A stretch of 64,000 nucleotides of DNA from Streptomyces sp. Q6 (GCF_036967205.1 NZ_CP146022.1:5642001-5706000); one strand, 5' to 3'. Counted from the first letter of the stretch, positions 17,274 through 26,469 are shown. Notes: a model not told the origin generated them from the sequence alone. Translations and numbers: made by a program.

Positions 17274-18749
17274 GTGCCCTCCATGAACGATCTCGTACGC
17301 CAGCACACCGCTCTCGGTGACTCCGATCTCGAGTGGCTCCATCTGCTGGTCTCGGAGTGGCAGTTGCTCTCCGACCTCTCCTTCGCCGACCTCGTCCTGT
17401 GGGTACCCACCCGCGACGGGACGCGGTACGTCTCCGTCGCGCAGATGCGTCCGAACACCGGACCCACGTCCTACCAGGACGACATGGTCGGCCACCTCGT
17501 GCCGCGCGGCCGCCGCCCCATGCTGGACGCCGCCCTCGACGAGGGCCGCATCGTGCGCGAGGGCGACCCCGAGTGGCGCGAAGAGGTTCCGGTGCGGGTG
17601 GAGTCCATCCCCGTACGCCGGGAGGGCCGGGTCCTCGGCGTCATCGCGCGCAATACGAACCTGCTCACCGTCCGTACGCCCTCGCGCCTGGAGCTGACCT
17701 ATTTGCAGTCGGCGTCCGACCTCGCGCAGATGATCGCGGCCGGCTCCTTCCCGTTCCCCGACCAGCAGGTCGACATGGACGCGTCGCCGCGCGTGGGTGA
17801 CGGACTGATCCGCCTCGACGCCGACGGTGTGGTCCAGTACGCCTCGCCCAACGCGCTGTCCGCCTACCACCGGTTGGGTTTCTCCGCCGATCTCGTCGGC
17901 CACCACCTCGGCACGACGACGGCCGAACTCGCCCCGTCCCGCGGCCCGGTGGACGAGGCACTCTCCAAGGTGGCCAGCGGCTGGGCGCCGCGCGAGTTCG
18001 AGATCGAGGGCGAGGAGGGGTCGATCCAGGTCCGCGCGATCCCGCTCAAGCCCAAGGGCACCCGCATCGGTTCGCTGGTCCTGCTGCGCGACGTGACCGA
18101 ACTGCGCCGCCGAGAGCGGGAGTTGATCACCAAGGACGCGACCATCCGGGAGATCCACCACCGGGTGAAGAACAACCTCCAGACCGTCGCCGCGCTCCTT
18201 CGCCTCCAGGCGCGGCGCATCGAGTCGGACCGGGGCCGCGAGGCCCTGGAGGAGGCGGTGCGGCGGGTCGGTTCCATCGCGATCGTGCACGAGACGCTCT
18301 CGCAGAACCTGGACGAGCGCGTGGAGTTCGACGAGATCGCCGACCGCGTGCTCGCCATGGTGGCGGAGATCTCACCGGGCCAGGTCACCGGCCGGCGCAC
18401 CGGCCGCTTCGGCATCCTGGACGCCGAGGTGGCGACCCCGCTCTCCATGGTCCTGACCGAGGTGTTGCAGAACGCGCTGGAGCACGGCTACCGCCAGGGC
18501 GACACCGGCACGGTCGAGGTCTCGGCGGTGCGCGGCGGCACCAGCAAGGACGCCCGCCTCCTGATCACCGTCCAGGACGACGGCGTCGGCCTGCCCGAGA
18601 ACTTCGACCCGAAGCGCTCCGGGAATCTGGGGCTACAGATCGTACGTACCTTGGTGGAGGGCGAGTTGGGCGGAACGTTCGACATGGTGCCCGCACCGGA
18701 GCGCGGCACCCAGGTCGTCCTCGACATCCCGGTGCGCTCCCAGAAGTAG
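17274..18749 (+). CDS. PdtaS-type cytoplasmic sensor histidine kinase
   Basis: 491 residues, no transmembrane segment. Order: GAF-like domain (about 1-150), PAS domain (about 180-285), HisKA_2 dimerisation/phosphotransfer helix with REIHHRVKNNLQTVAALLRL (about 293-312) and a HATPase with N box LTEVLQNALEHGY and G boxes DDGVGLP and NLGLQIV. The H-box identifies the HWE/HisKA_2 class used by PdtaS, which phosphorylates an ANTAR RNA-binding regulator encoded elsewhere. GTG 17274 and ATG 17283 are both possible starts. It converges on wblE, with a terminator between. Confidence 0.9.
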   Translation: MPSMNDLVRQHTALGDSDLEWLHLLVSEWQLLSDLSFADLVLWVPTRDGTRYVSVAQMRPNTGPTSYQDDMVGHLVPRGRRPMLDAALDEGRIVREGDPEWREEVPVRVESIPVRREGRVLGVIARNTNLLTVRTPSRLELTYLQSASDLAQMIAAGSFPFPDQQVDMDASPRVGDGLIRLDADGVVQYASPNALSAYHRLGFSADLVGHHLGTTTAELAPSRGPVDEALSKVASGWAPREFEIEGEEGSIQVRAIPLKPKGTRIGSLVLLRDVTELRRRERELITKDATIREIHHRVKNNLQTVAALLRLQARRIESDRGREALEEAVRRVGSIAIVHETLSQNLDERVEFDEIADRVLAMVAEISPGQVTGRRTGRFGILDAEVATPLSMVLTEVLQNALEHGYRQGDTGTVEVSAVRGGTSKDARLLITVQDDGVGLPENFDPKRSGNLGLQIVRTLVEGELGGTFDMVPAPERGTQVVLDIPVRSQK

Positions 18750-18783
18750 CCGCTTCGCGGTACTGCGCAGACGCAAACAGCAG

Positions 18784-18816
18784 TGAGCCCCGGACCGTTG
18801 AACGGTCCGGGGCTCA
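18784..18816. terminator. Bidirectional terminator between the kinase gene and wblE
   Basis: Perfect 16-bp arms (18784-18799 and 18801-18816) around one central base, 35 nt after the kinase stop. It serves the kinase gene and, on the other strand, lies 137 nt past the end of wblE. Confidence 0.85.
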
Positions 18817-18952
18817 TTACTCGCGTTGCTCGGGTCATGTCCCGGGCTGAGCCTGGGGGAGCATCGGGGGGTACTGCGCGCTGCGGCTCGGGGGCGGGAG
18901 ATGCGTACTCGCTGTACGCGCCGCCGGGCTCAGGCTCGATACGGGGTGGGAA

Positions 18953-19210
18953 TCAGGCAGAAGCCTGACGGGCCCGGTTGCGAGCGGCGCGGCGCTTCAT
19001 CGCGCGGCGCTCGTCCTCGCTGAGGCCACCCCAGACGCCGGAGTCCTGGCCGGACTCGAGCGCCCACTGCAGGCACTGCTCCATGACGGGGCAGCGGCGG
19101 CAGACGGCCTTGGCTTCCTCGATCTGCAGCAGCGCAGGACCGGTGTTGCCGATGGGGAAGAAGAGCTCGGGGTCTTCCTCGCGGCAAACGGCGTTGTGAC
19201 GCCAGTCCAT
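18953..19210 (-). CDS. wblE: WhiB-like iron-sulfur regulator WblE
   Basis: 85 residues. Wbl proteins hold a [4Fe-4S] cluster and act with the primary sigma factor. The four cluster cysteines are Cys9, Cys37, Cys40 and Cys46 (C-x27-C-x2-C-x5-C); GVWGG follows and the C-terminus is a basic tail (ERRAMKRRAARNRAR) for DNA contact. Length and sequence match WblE, the family member present in nearly all actinobacteria. Strong ribosome site AAGGAGAGG about 8 nt before the ATG. Confidence 0.94.
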   Translation of the reverse strand: MDWRHNAVCREEDPELFFPIGNTGPALLQIEEAKAVCRRCPVMEQCLQWALESGQDSGVWGGLSEDERRAMKRRAARNRARQASA

Positions 19211-19529
19211 GGCTGCTACCTCTCCTTGGTATTACGTGCAGGTTGCTTGTGAATGTGAACGCTTTCACGAATCCCTCAACAAGTGAAGGGCCGAACGTCA
19301 CATACGCGACGGTGGTCCGTTGCTTGGAGGAGGGGATTCGGGCTCTCTGTGGGGCCGATGTTGCGGGCCGTCCCGAGCGCCATGTAGAGATTCGCAAACC
19401 TCGGCGGCGGATACAACCCCTTCTGGAAAGTTTTTTTTGATTCCTCGGTGTCGGCTAGGTCACAGCCGTACTTCCATGGGGTGGAGCCTGGCCCAAACGT
19501 TCGAGATAAAGGACTTTGGGCCCTTCCAC
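19211..19529 (-). other. Promoter and leader region of wblE (no gene)
   Basis: This 319-bp stretch between the lipid kinase and wblE holds no credible gene. It is AT-richer than its surroundings and includes a run of eight T on the plus strand (19431-19438; A-run on the wblE sense strand). A long leader is plausible, but no defined promoter or riboswitch could be assigned. Confidence 0.5.
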
Positions 19530-20498
19530 TCACACAATCACACGCAGTGCACGGCGTACGCCTGTGAACGTCACGCTCGTCCGCAGCCCCAGGTGGTCAC
19601 CGTCCATCTGGAGGGGCAGAGGCGCCTTCGAATGCAAGGTGAAGTCGGTCAGGTCATGGAGCGTGACCGCGTTCTTCCCGTGGGGCCCGCGCTCGGGGGT
19701 CGAGGCGAGCAGCTGGGTGCCGTAACGGGCCACCGAGGGGGTGGAGAGTTTCTTGAGTCCGAGCACGTCAAGGCCGGTGTCGAAGGACGCCTGGGGCGTC
19801 GGGTACAGCGGCCGGTTGCCCAGGAAGGTCCACGGCGAGGTGTTGCTGATTATGGAGACGACCAGATCCGTGACCGGGTCCTCGCCCGGCCGTTCGAGCG
19901 TGATCGTGCCGTGCCGGCGGTCGGGCTCCCCGAGGAACTGGCGTACGACCTGTCGCACATACAGGGCATGGGTCGAACGCTTGCCCCGTTCCCGCTGCTG
20001 CTCCACGCGGCCGACCACCCCCGCGTCGAAGCCCAGTCCGGCGCTGAAGGTGAACCAGCGGGACGGGACGCCTTCGTCCTCGGTACCCACCGTGCCCGCG
20101 GCGAGGCCCAGGCCGACCGTGCGCTGCCGCCCCTCGCGCAGGGCGTCCAGGAGCTGGCCCGTGGCCTCCACGGGCTCGTTCGGCAGGCCCAGCGCGCGCG
20201 CGAAGACGTTCGTGGAGCCGCCGGGGACGACCGCGAGGCCGGGCAGCCGGTCGAGATCGGGGCCGTGGTGCAACAGCCCGTTCACGACCTCGTTGACCGT
20301 GCCGTCGCCGCCGAGGGCGACGACCAGCTCGATGTCCTTGCTCTCCGCGGCCTGCCGGCCGAGGTCCCGGGCGTGGCCGCGGTACTCGGTCGTGACCGCC
20401 TCGAGCTTCATCTCGCTCGCCAAGGCGTGGATCAGCACATCACGCGTGCGCTCACTGGTGGTGGTTGCCGCCGGATTGACCACGAGAAGTGCACGCAT
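19530..20498 (-). CDS. Diacylglycerol kinase-family lipid kinase
   Basis: 322 residues, cytoplasmic, possibly membrane-associated. The ATP-binding GGDGT motif is at residues 63-67 and the family VVPGGSTNVFARALGLP follows at about 91-107; the C-terminal PLPLQMDGDHLG is also typical. Members phosphorylate diacylglycerol, sphingoid or related lipids; substrate unclear. Divergent from a small membrane protein gene. Confidence 0.9.
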   Translation of the reverse strand: MRALLVVNPAATTTSERTRDVLIHALASEMKLEAVTTEYRGHARDLGRQAAESKDIELVVALGGDGTVNEVVNGLLHHGPDLDRLPGLAVVPGGSTNVFARALGLPNEPVEATGQLLDALREGRQRTVGLGLAAGTVGTEDEGVPSRWFTFSAGLGFDAGVVGRVEQQRERGKRSTHALYVRQVVRQFLGEPDRRHGTITLERPGEDPVTDLVVSIISNTSPWTFLGNRPLYPTPQASFDTGLDVLGLKKLSTPSVARYGTQLLASTPERGPHGKNAVTLHDLTDFTLHSKAPLPLQMDGDHLGLRTSVTFTGVRRALRVIV

Positions 20499-20624
20499 GC
20501 AAGGCAGAGTACCTAGCGCCCTTGATCCGGCCCAGACCGAGGTAGGGCTCCGGTAAGCGCCGCGGGCGGCGGATGCCGGTACGGGGCCTGAGGGGGAGCG
20601 ACGCGCGGAGGCTACTCTGCAAAG

Positions 20625-21077
20625 GTGACCTCAGAGCAGAACCCCGCCCCGGAGACCTCCGCAGAAGACGGCCCGCGCCCCGGTCGGCTGACCGCCGCAG
20701 CGGCCCTGGCCGGCCTTGAAGGAGCCGCCCTCGCCGTGGGCGGCGCCTACATGCTGATCGCCGGTCTCGCGGGCTCTCCCGACAACCCGGAGCAGGCCAT
20801 CACCGGCGGCGTCACGCTCCTCGTGCTCGCGCTGCTGCCGCTGCTCGCCGCGCGCGGACTGCTCGCCCGCAAGAGCTGGAGCCGCGGCCCCGCGATCATC
20901 ACGCAGATCATGGCGCTCCCGGTCGCCTACACGCTCCTCCAGGCCGACAGCCTGGCCATCCCCGGCGGGATCGTGCTCGCCGTGGTCGCGATCACCGCGC
21001 TGGTGCTGCTCGTGAACCCCCAGACCACCCGCGCGCTCGGCATTCGCACGCCAGGGGGCGCGCAGGAGTCCAAGTGA
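20625..21077 (+). CDS. Small integral membrane protein, function unknown
   Basis: 150 residues with a polar N-terminus and four predicted transmembrane segments (about 28-50, 58-78, 87-105, 110-130), ending in a short polar tail. No catalytic motif. The GTG at 20625 is preceded by a weak AAAGG. It lies between the lipid kinase gene and sigH and ends in a shared bidirectional terminator. Conserved in Streptomyces by recollection, but of no known role. Confidence 0.8.
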   Translation: MTSEQNPAPETSAEDGPRPGRLTAAAALAGLEGAALAVGGAYMLIAGLAGSPDNPEQAITGGVTLLVLALLPLLAARGLLARKSWSRGPAIITQIMALPVAYTLLQADSLAIPGGIVLAVVAITALVLLVNPQTTRALGIRTPGGAQESK

Positions 21078-21107
21078 GCCTCATAGAGGCGGGCAAGAAG
21101 CGACAAG

Positions 21108-21148
21108 AAGGCGCCCGGTGCAGTGGCCATCACTGCACCGGGCGCCTT
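21108..21148. terminator. Bidirectional terminator between the membrane protein gene and sigH
   Basis: Perfect 18-bp arms (21108-21125 and 21131-21148) with a gccat loop; the stem base is AAGG...CCTT, giving a short T-run in both directions. Lies between convergent genes. Confidence 0.9.
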
Positions 21149-21174
21149 CATGTGCGTACGTACGTCGCAGGAGG

Positions 21175-22176
21175 TCACTCCTCGACGAGGAGCTTCTCCC
21201 GGAGCTGGGCCAGCGTGCGGGCCAGCAGACGGGAGACGTGCATCTGCGAGATGCCGACCTCCTGGGCGATCTGCGACTGCGTCATGTTCCCGAAGAACCG
21301 CAGCAGCAGGATGCGTTTCTCGCGCGGCGGCAGATCCTCCAGGAGCGGCTTGAGGGACTCGCGGTACTCGACGCCCTCGAGCGCCTCGTCCTCGGCGCCC
21401 AGGGTGTCGGCGACCGCCGGGGACTCGTCGTCCGTGTCGGGGACGTCCAGGGACAGCGTGGAGTACGCGTTGGCCGACTCCAGGCCCTCCAGGACCTCTT
21501 CCTCCGAGATGGCCAGCTTCTCGGCCAGCTCGTGGACCGTGGGGGAGCGGCCGTGCAGCTGGGACAGCTCGGCCGTCGCCGTCGTCAGGGCGAGCCGCAG
21601 CTCCTGGAGCCGACGCGGCACACGCACCGCCCAGCCCTTGTCGCGGAAGTGCCGCTTGATCTCGCCGACGACCGTCGGTGTCGCGTACGTGGAGAACTCC
21701 ACCCCGCGCTCAGGGTCGAAACGGTCGACCGACTTGATCAGGCCGATCGTCGCGACCTGGGTCAGGTCGTCGAGCGGCTCGCCGCGGTTGCGGAAGCGGC
21801 GGGCCAGGTGCTCGACGAGGGGCAGGTGCATGCGGACGAGCTGATTGCGCAGCTCCGCGTACTCCGGACTGCCGTCCTTCAGGGTGCGCAGCTCGATGAA
21901 CAGCGCACGCGCGCCGCTGCGGTCCTGCGGATTGTGCCGGCCCTGCTGCTCACCGTGTCGCTCGTGGTCGCTCATCAATCCCGCCCGTCGCGCGTCCGAT
22001 CCCCCTGGGGTCCCGCGAAGCTCGGCCCCGGAGGTCGGGTCCGCTGTGTCTTCAGGGTGTGGCCTGGCCTGCTGTTCGGGGATGCCGGTGGTGAGCCGTC
22101 GCATCCCGCCCGTGCCGTCGGCCGGGAGATCCCGTGTGCCGCGCTTGTCGTCCCGCACCGGACCGTCCCCGTTCAT
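21175..22176 (-). CDS. sigH: SigB/SigF/SigG-family stress sigma factor, SigH-type
   Basis: 333 residues. Region 2 is LTQVATIGLIKSVDRFD with FSTYATPTVVGEIKRHFRD; region 3 follows; region 4 HTH is MTQSQIAQEVGISQMHVSRL, and the end is REKLLVEE. The ATG at 22176 overlaps the ushX stop by one base (TGATG), so translation is coupled. About 67 residues precede a second in-frame ATG at 21975 (MSDHERHG), so long and short forms may both be made, as reported for SigH of S. coelicolor. The name rests on this organisation and gene order. Probable role: osmotic/heat stress and development. Confidence 0.85.
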   Translation of the reverse strand: MNGDGPVRDDKRGTRDLPADGTGGMRRLTTGIPEQQARPHPEDTADPTSGAELRGTPGGSDARRAGLMSDHERHGEQQGRHNPQDRSGARALFIELRTLKDGSPEYAELRNQLVRMHLPLVEHLARRFRNRGEPLDDLTQVATIGLIKSVDRFDPERGVEFSTYATPTVVGEIKRHFRDKGWAVRVPRRLQELRLALTTATAELSQLHGRSPTVHELAEKLAISEEEVLEGLESANAYSTLSLDVPDTDDESPAVADTLGAEDEALEGVEYRESLKPLLEDLPPREKRILLLRFFGNMTQSQIAQEVGISQMHVSRLLARTLAQLREKLLVEE

Positions 22177-22589
22177 CACGCCGGGCCTGGGCCCGCGCCA
22201 CGCTTCTTGTAGAGGCTGATCGACACCGTGTTGTCGTCGGCCACCGAGGAGTCGACCTGGCCCGCGAGGGCCGAGAGAACCGTCCACGCGAACGTGTCGC
22301 GCTCCGGTGCCCGGCCGTCGGTCGTCGGCGCGGAGACCGTCACCTCCAAGGAGTCGTCGACGAGGCGGAACACGCAGCTGAGCACGGAGCCCGCGACGGC
22401 CTGCTGGAGCAGGATCGCGCAAGCCTCGTCGACCGCGATGCGCAGGTCCTCGATCTCGTCGAGGGTGAAGTCCAAACGCGCTGCGAGGCCGGCCGTGGCC
22501 GTCCGCAGCACCGACAGGTAGGCACCCGCAGCCGGCAGCCGGACTTCGACGAAGTCCTGATTCCCGGGCTCGCCTGCGAACTGGGACAC
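22176..22589 (-). CDS. ushX: Anti-sigma factor, RsbW/UshX-type
   Basis: 137 residues of the HATPase_c anti-sigma kinase family; the N-box region reads IEDLRIAVDEACAILLQQ and the C-terminus DNTVSISLYKKRG. It would bind and hold the sigma factor encoded immediately downstream. I place the start at GTG 22589, 6 nt after a near-perfect GGAGGTGAG; a longer frame from GTG 22655 lacks a ribosome site. An imperfect palindrome (gcgtcac...gtgacgc, 22649-22673) lies just upstream. Confidence 0.85.
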   Translation of the reverse strand: MSQFAGEPGNQDFVEVRLPAAGAYLSVLRTATAGLAARLDFTLDEIEDLRIAVDEACAILLQQAVAGSVLSCVFRLVDDSLEVTVSAPTTDGRAPERDTFAWTVLSALAGQVDSSVADDNTVSISLYKKRGAGPGPA

Positions 22590-22844
22590 CCTCACCTCCA
22601 AGGTGGTACAAGCACTTTCGGGCTCCGGGAGGTCCTCCCCCGGGTGATGCGTCACGTATATACGCGGTGACGCTACCGCGCGCCCGACTTTCCTGTCCCG
22701 GGGACCCCCGGCCCAGTGCTGTCACTCATAGTAAGCCTACGGGTACGGACAGTGGCTAGAGGGTGTGCGGGCCCAATTGGAAAGAGCGGGCGCCGGGTTG
22801 ACGTACCCAAGCGCCCACGGATCGAACCCCGATGGCGGTACGGA

Positions 22845-23105
22845 TCAGACCAGGCGCGTGTCCACGAAGCACCAGCGCCAGCTCTCACCAGGCTCGAAGG
22901 TGCGCATCACGGGGTGCCCGGTCTCCTTGTGGTGCTCCGTCGCGTGTTTGTACGGCGAGGAGTCGCAGCAGCCGACGTGGCCGCAGACGAGACACAGCCG
23001 CAGTTGCACAGGGTGACTGCCGACGGCCAGACACTCCAGACAGGTCTCGCTCAGGGGCGCGGGCTCGGGGTGCGGCAGCGCGTCGACGTGCGGGCACTCG
23101 TTCAT
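22845..23105 (-). CDS. UBP-type zinc-finger protein
   Basis: 86 residues, essentially one ZnF-UBP domain: Cys4, His6, Cys22, Cys25, Cys38, Cys41, Cys46, His54 and His64 form the ligand set, with LCLVCGHVGCCDSS the recognisable core. In eukaryotes this fold binds the ubiquitin C-terminus; in actinobacteria the small stand-alone versions have no known partner. Often encoded, as here, beside a Na+/H+ antiporter, from which it is divergent by 56 bp. Confidence 0.88.
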   Translation of the reverse strand: MNECPHVDALPHPEPAPLSETCLECLAVGSHPVQLRLCLVCGHVGCCDSSPYKHATEHHKETGHPVMRTFEPGESWRWCFVDTRLV

Positions 23106-23161
23106 GATGGCCAGGTTACGACGCGCGGCGTGCCGATGGGCTGCCGGACGGGAGGCGGGCC

Positions 23162-24760
23162 ATGGACGTATTGCCACTGGTGGGACTGATCGCGGCGAGT
23201 GCCGCGGTAGCGGGAGCGGCACGCAGGACACCGGTTCCGGCGCCACTCCTCCTTGTCGCGATCGGCCTGGCCGCCTCCTACGTGCCGGGCATTCCGGAGT
23301 ACACGCTCGACCCGCACATCGTGCTGCCGCTGATCCTGCCGCCGCTGCTGCACACCGCCGCCCTGGAGAGCTCGTACCTCGACCTGAGGGCGAACATCCG
23401 GCCCGTGGCGCTCCTGTCGGTGGGCTACGTCCTGTTCGCCACCGTGGCGGTGGGCTGGCTCGCGTACGAGCTGATCCCGGACCTGCCGCTCACCGCGGCG
23501 CTCGTCCTGGGGGCCGTGATCGCCCCGCCGGACGCCGTGGCCGCCACCGCGATCGCGCGGCGGGTGGGGCTGCCCTCGCGGATCACCACGATCCTCCAGG
23601 GCGAGTCCCTCGTGAACGACGCGACCGCGATCACCGCCTACAAGGTCGCGCTCGCCGCGGCAGTCGGAGAGGGAGCGAGCTGGGCGGGCGGCATCAAGGA
23701 GTTCTTGGTGGCGGCCGTCGGCGGGGTCGGCGTGGGGCTGCTGCTCATGGTGCCGCTGCACTGGCTGCGCACGCACCTGAAGGAGGCGGTGCTCCAGAAC
23801 ACGCTCTCCCTGCTCATCCCCTTCGTCGCGTACGCCGCCGCGGAACAAGTAGGCGCCTCCGGAGTGCTCGCGGTGGTGACCGTGGCGCTCTACCTGGGAC
23901 ACCGCTCCTGGCAGGTCGACTTCGAGACGCGGCTCCAGGAGGCGGCCGTGTGGAAGGTCGTCGCGTTCATCCTGGAGTCGGCCGTCTTCGCGCTCATCGG
24001 ACTCCAGCTGCGCGTCGTCGTCGAGGACCTCGGCGAGTACAGCGTGGGGCAGGCCGTCTGGTACGCCGTCGGGGTGTTCTTCTTCGTCGTCGTGATCCGC
24101 TTCGTCTGGTCGTATCCCGCCACCTATCTGCCGTGGTGTCTGTCGTCGCGCATCAGGGCGCGCGAGAGCGAGACCGACTGGAAACGGCCGCTGATCGTGA
24201 GCTGGGCCGGCATGCGGGGTGTCGTCTCGCTGGCGATCGCGTTCTCCATCCCGCTCGTCACGGAGGACGGGACGCCGTTCCCGGGGCGCAATCTGGTGCT
24301 CTTCCTCACGTTCACGACCGTCATCGGCACGCTCGTCGTCCAAGGGCTCACGCTGCCGCCGCTCATCAAGTACCTGAAACTGCCGGGCCGGGACGTGCAG
24401 GCCGAGACGCTCGCCGAGGCGCAGGCGCAGAGCGTCGCCTCCACGGCCGCGGAGGAGCGGGTGGACGAGCTCATGCGGGACCAGCGCAACTGCCTGCCAG
24501 AGCCCCTCCAGGACCGTCTGCACACCGTTCTGGAACGGCGCCGCAACTCCGTGTGGGAACGGCTCGGCCAGCCCAACCCCGTGACCGGCGAGTCCGCCGA
24601 CGGCACCTACCGGCGGCTCGCGCGCGAGGCGATCGCCGCCGAGCGCGAGGTCTTCGTACGGATGCGGGACGAGCGGCGCATCGACGACGAGATGATGCGG
24701 ACGCTGCTGCGCAAGCTGGACCTGGAGGAGGCCGCCGCCTATCGCGAGGTCGACGACTGA
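23162..24760 (+). CDS. Na+/H+ antiporter, CPA1 family
   Basis: 532 residues: about 12 transmembrane segments in the first 410, then a 120-residue charged cytoplasmic tail. The CPA1 landmarks are LILPPLLHTAALE (about 56-68), APPDAVAATAIARRVGLP (about 121-138) and QGESLVNDATAI (about 145-156), carrying the conserved Asp residues of the ion-binding site; RESETDWKRPLIVSWAGMRG is also typical. Exchanges cytoplasmic Na+ (or K+) for protons. The 3' end overlaps the convergent PLP enzyme gene by 22 bp. Confidence 0.93.
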   Translation: MDVLPLVGLIAASAAVAGAARRTPVPAPLLLVAIGLAASYVPGIPEYTLDPHIVLPLILPPLLHTAALESSYLDLRANIRPVALLSVGYVLFATVAVGWLAYELIPDLPLTAALVLGAVIAPPDAVAATAIARRVGLPSRITTILQGESLVNDATAITAYKVALAAAVGEGASWAGGIKEFLVAAVGGVGVGLLLMVPLHWLRTHLKEAVLQNTLSLLIPFVAYAAAEQVGASGVLAVVTVALYLGHRSWQVDFETRLQEAAVWKVVAFILESAVFALIGLQLRVVVEDLGEYSVGQAVWYAVGVFFFVVVIRFVWSYPATYLPWCLSSRIRARESETDWKRPLIVSWAGMRGVVSLAIAFSIPLVTEDGTPFPGRNLVLFLTFTTVIGTLVVQGLTLPPLIKYLKLPGRDVQAETLAEAQAQSVASTAAEERVDELMRDQRNCLPEPLQDRLHTVLERRRNSVWERLGQPNPVTGESADGTYRRLAREAIAAEREVFVRMRDERRIDDEMMRTLLRKLDLEEAAAYREVDD

Positions 24761-25680
24761 GCGTCGGGACCCGGCGACCCCGTGACGACGGCGGCCAGCC
24801 GCGTGCCCCGCGGGAAGGCGCCTTCGGCCGTGAGGGCGACAAGGGCGTAGAGCATCTTGGCGACGTAGAGACGCTCGACGGGCAGGCCGTGACGCTGTTC
24901 GAAATCCTCGGCGAACGCGGCCAGTTCCGCGGGCACGCGCGCGTAGCCGCCGAAATGGAAACGGTCCTCCACCTGCCAGCTGCCGCGCGGCCCGCCGAAA
25001 GCGGCTTCCTGCAAGGCGCGGATCTCCGCATCCAGGAAGCCGCCCTTGAGGACGGAGACACCCACGGCACGCCGACCCGCGGGGAGCCCCGCGGCGAGGC
25101 CCGCGAGGGTGCCGCCCGTCCCGCAGGCGAGCGCCACGACGTCGGCCAGGTCGCCGAGCTCGTGGCCGAGGGCCGTGCAGCCTTGCACGGCGAGAGAGTT
25201 GCTGCCGCCCTCGGGGATCACATACGCGTCCCGGGCGTCGGCGGCGTCGAGGAGCGCCGCGAGGGCGTCCGGGTCCGTCTTGTGTCGATACGTCGATCTG
25301 TCGACGAAGTGCAGCCGCATGCCGTCGGCCGCGCAGCGGGCCAGGGACGGGTTGAGGGGCCGGTCGGCGAGCTCGTGACCGCGGACGATGCCGAGGGTGG
25401 GAACGTCCAGGAGACGGCCTGCCGCGGCGGTGGCCCGCAGATGGTTCGAGTAGGCGCCGCCGAAGGTCACGAGGGGGCGGCCCCGCGCGGCGGCGAGGTT
25501 CGGCGCGAGCTTGCGCCACTTGTTGCCGATCAGGTCCGGGTGGATCAGGTCGTCCCGCTTCAGGAACAGCCGGACGCCGTGGCGCGCGAAGCGGTCGTCG
25601 TCGACCTCGGTGAGCGGCGACGGCAGGCGGGGGCGCGGAGCGGCGACGGGCGGGCGGGACACCCGGCCATTGTCGGACAT
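24739..25680 (-). CDS. PLP-dependent D-cysteine desulfhydrase / ACC deaminase-like
   Basis: 313 residues, fold-type II PLP enzyme. The PLP lysine is Lys54 in IGNKWRKL; FGGAYSNHLRATA follows, and EGGSNSLAVQGC with ACGTGGTLAGLAAGL binds the cofactor phosphate. The family covers D-cysteine desulfhydrase, L-cysteate sulfo-lyase and ACC deaminase; which one is unclear. I start at ATG 25680. Overlaps the antiporter 3' end. Confidence 0.88.
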   Translation of the reverse strand: MSDNGRVSRPPVAAPRPRLPSPLTEVDDDRFARHGVRLFLKRDDLIHPDLIGNKWRKLAPNLAAARGRPLVTFGGAYSNHLRATAAAGRLLDVPTLGIVRGHELADRPLNPSLARCAADGMRLHFVDRSTYRHKTDPDALAALLDAADARDAYVIPEGGSNSLAVQGCTALGHELGDLADVVALACGTGGTLAGLAAGLPAGRRAVGVSVLKGGFLDAEIRALQEAAFGGPRGSWQVEDRFHFGGYARVPAELAAFAEDFEQRHGLPVERLYVAKMLYALVALTAEGAFPRGTRLAAVVTGSPGPDAQSSTSR

Positions 25681-25710
25681 GTGTCCGGGTGCCCGCCGCA
25701 ACGCCCCGTG

Positions 25711-26301
25711 CTACTTGAGCCGGTCGCGGATACGCTCCCGCATCGCCGCCATCGTGAACCCCTTCGGGTCCACCTTGCCCGGCTGCCACTCCAGGTGGCC
25801 GATGACCGAGCGCTCCGTCCAGCCGTGGTGGCGGCAGATCGCCGCCGCGGCCTTCTCGATGGCCAGGAGCTGCTCCGCCGGCCACGGGTCGTGCCCGTCG
25901 CCGAGGTTCTCGCACTCGAAGCCGTAGAAGCGGCTGTTGCCGTCCGTGTTCGCCTCGTTGTCGTGCGGCAGCGCCTTCTCCGCGATCACCGCCCGCAGTA
26001 CGTCGTCGTCGCCGAGACCCGCGTGGTTCGCGCGGCCGTAGCCGACCAGGTGCACCCGGCCGTCCTTGGTGATGACGCCGTGGCACAGCGGCCCGGGTAG
26101 GTCCGGGTGGCCGTCGCGGCAGATACGGACCGTGCGCTCGCTGCCCGAGGTGACGGTGTGATGGATCATCACGCCGTTCAGGGGGCCCCAGGCGCCCTTG
26201 TGGTTGCGATTGTGGTGGCGCCAGTCACCGACTTCGACCACGGTCAGGCCCTCGTTCTTGAGGGCGGCGAGAAAACTGCTCGCGGACATGGGTGGGGCCA
26301 T
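25711..26301 (-). CDS. N-acetylmuramoyl-L-alanine amidase (Amidase_2/PGRP)
   Basis: 196 residues. Zinc-amidase motifs: MIHHTVTSG (first His), CHGVITKDGRVHLVGYGRAN, RFYGFECEN and VIGHLEWQPGKVDPKGF (second His and the Asp/Lys region). It cleaves the MurNAc-L-Ala bond of peptidoglycan. No signal peptide is visible, so it may be phage-like or leave the cell by another route. The ATG at 26301 has AAGGAGG 6 nt upstream, which decides against an in-frame start 84 nt earlier. Confidence 0.9.
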   Translation of the reverse strand: MAPPMSASSFLAALKNEGLTVVEVGDWRHHNRNHKGAWGPLNGVMIHHTVTSGSERTVRICRDGHPDLPGPLCHGVITKDGRVHLVGYGRANHAGLGDDDVLRAVIAEKALPHDNEANTDGNSRFYGFECENLGDGHDPWPAEQLLAIEKAAAAICRHHGWTERSVIGHLEWQPGKVDPKGFTMAAMRERIRDRLK

Positions 26302-26469
26302 GGCCGCCTCCTTAGCGGGGAGTGACGAGCGCCGTTCGCGCACCGTCTCGTACCGCTGCTTGTACAGGAACTGCCCTACGGCCACTACTCGTTCGTACGC
26401 CGTGCGAGCCGTTCCGGACAGGGGTGACCAGGTCAGAGAGCCCCGTGCGGGAGCCTTCGTGCGGGGGGC

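Noticed and set aside
22176-22725. N-terminal extension of the sigma factor frame up to 22725
   Set aside because: It overlaps the anti-sigma gene out of frame and is Arg/Gly-rich; the ATG at 22176 with TGATG coupling is the natural start.
23102-26100. Very long open frames of nearly 1000 codons on both strands
   Set aside because: They run antisense or out of frame across several well-supported genes (antiporter, PLP enzyme, amidase); their products are Arg/Gly/Ala/Pro-rich low-complexity sequence typical of high-GC shadow frames.
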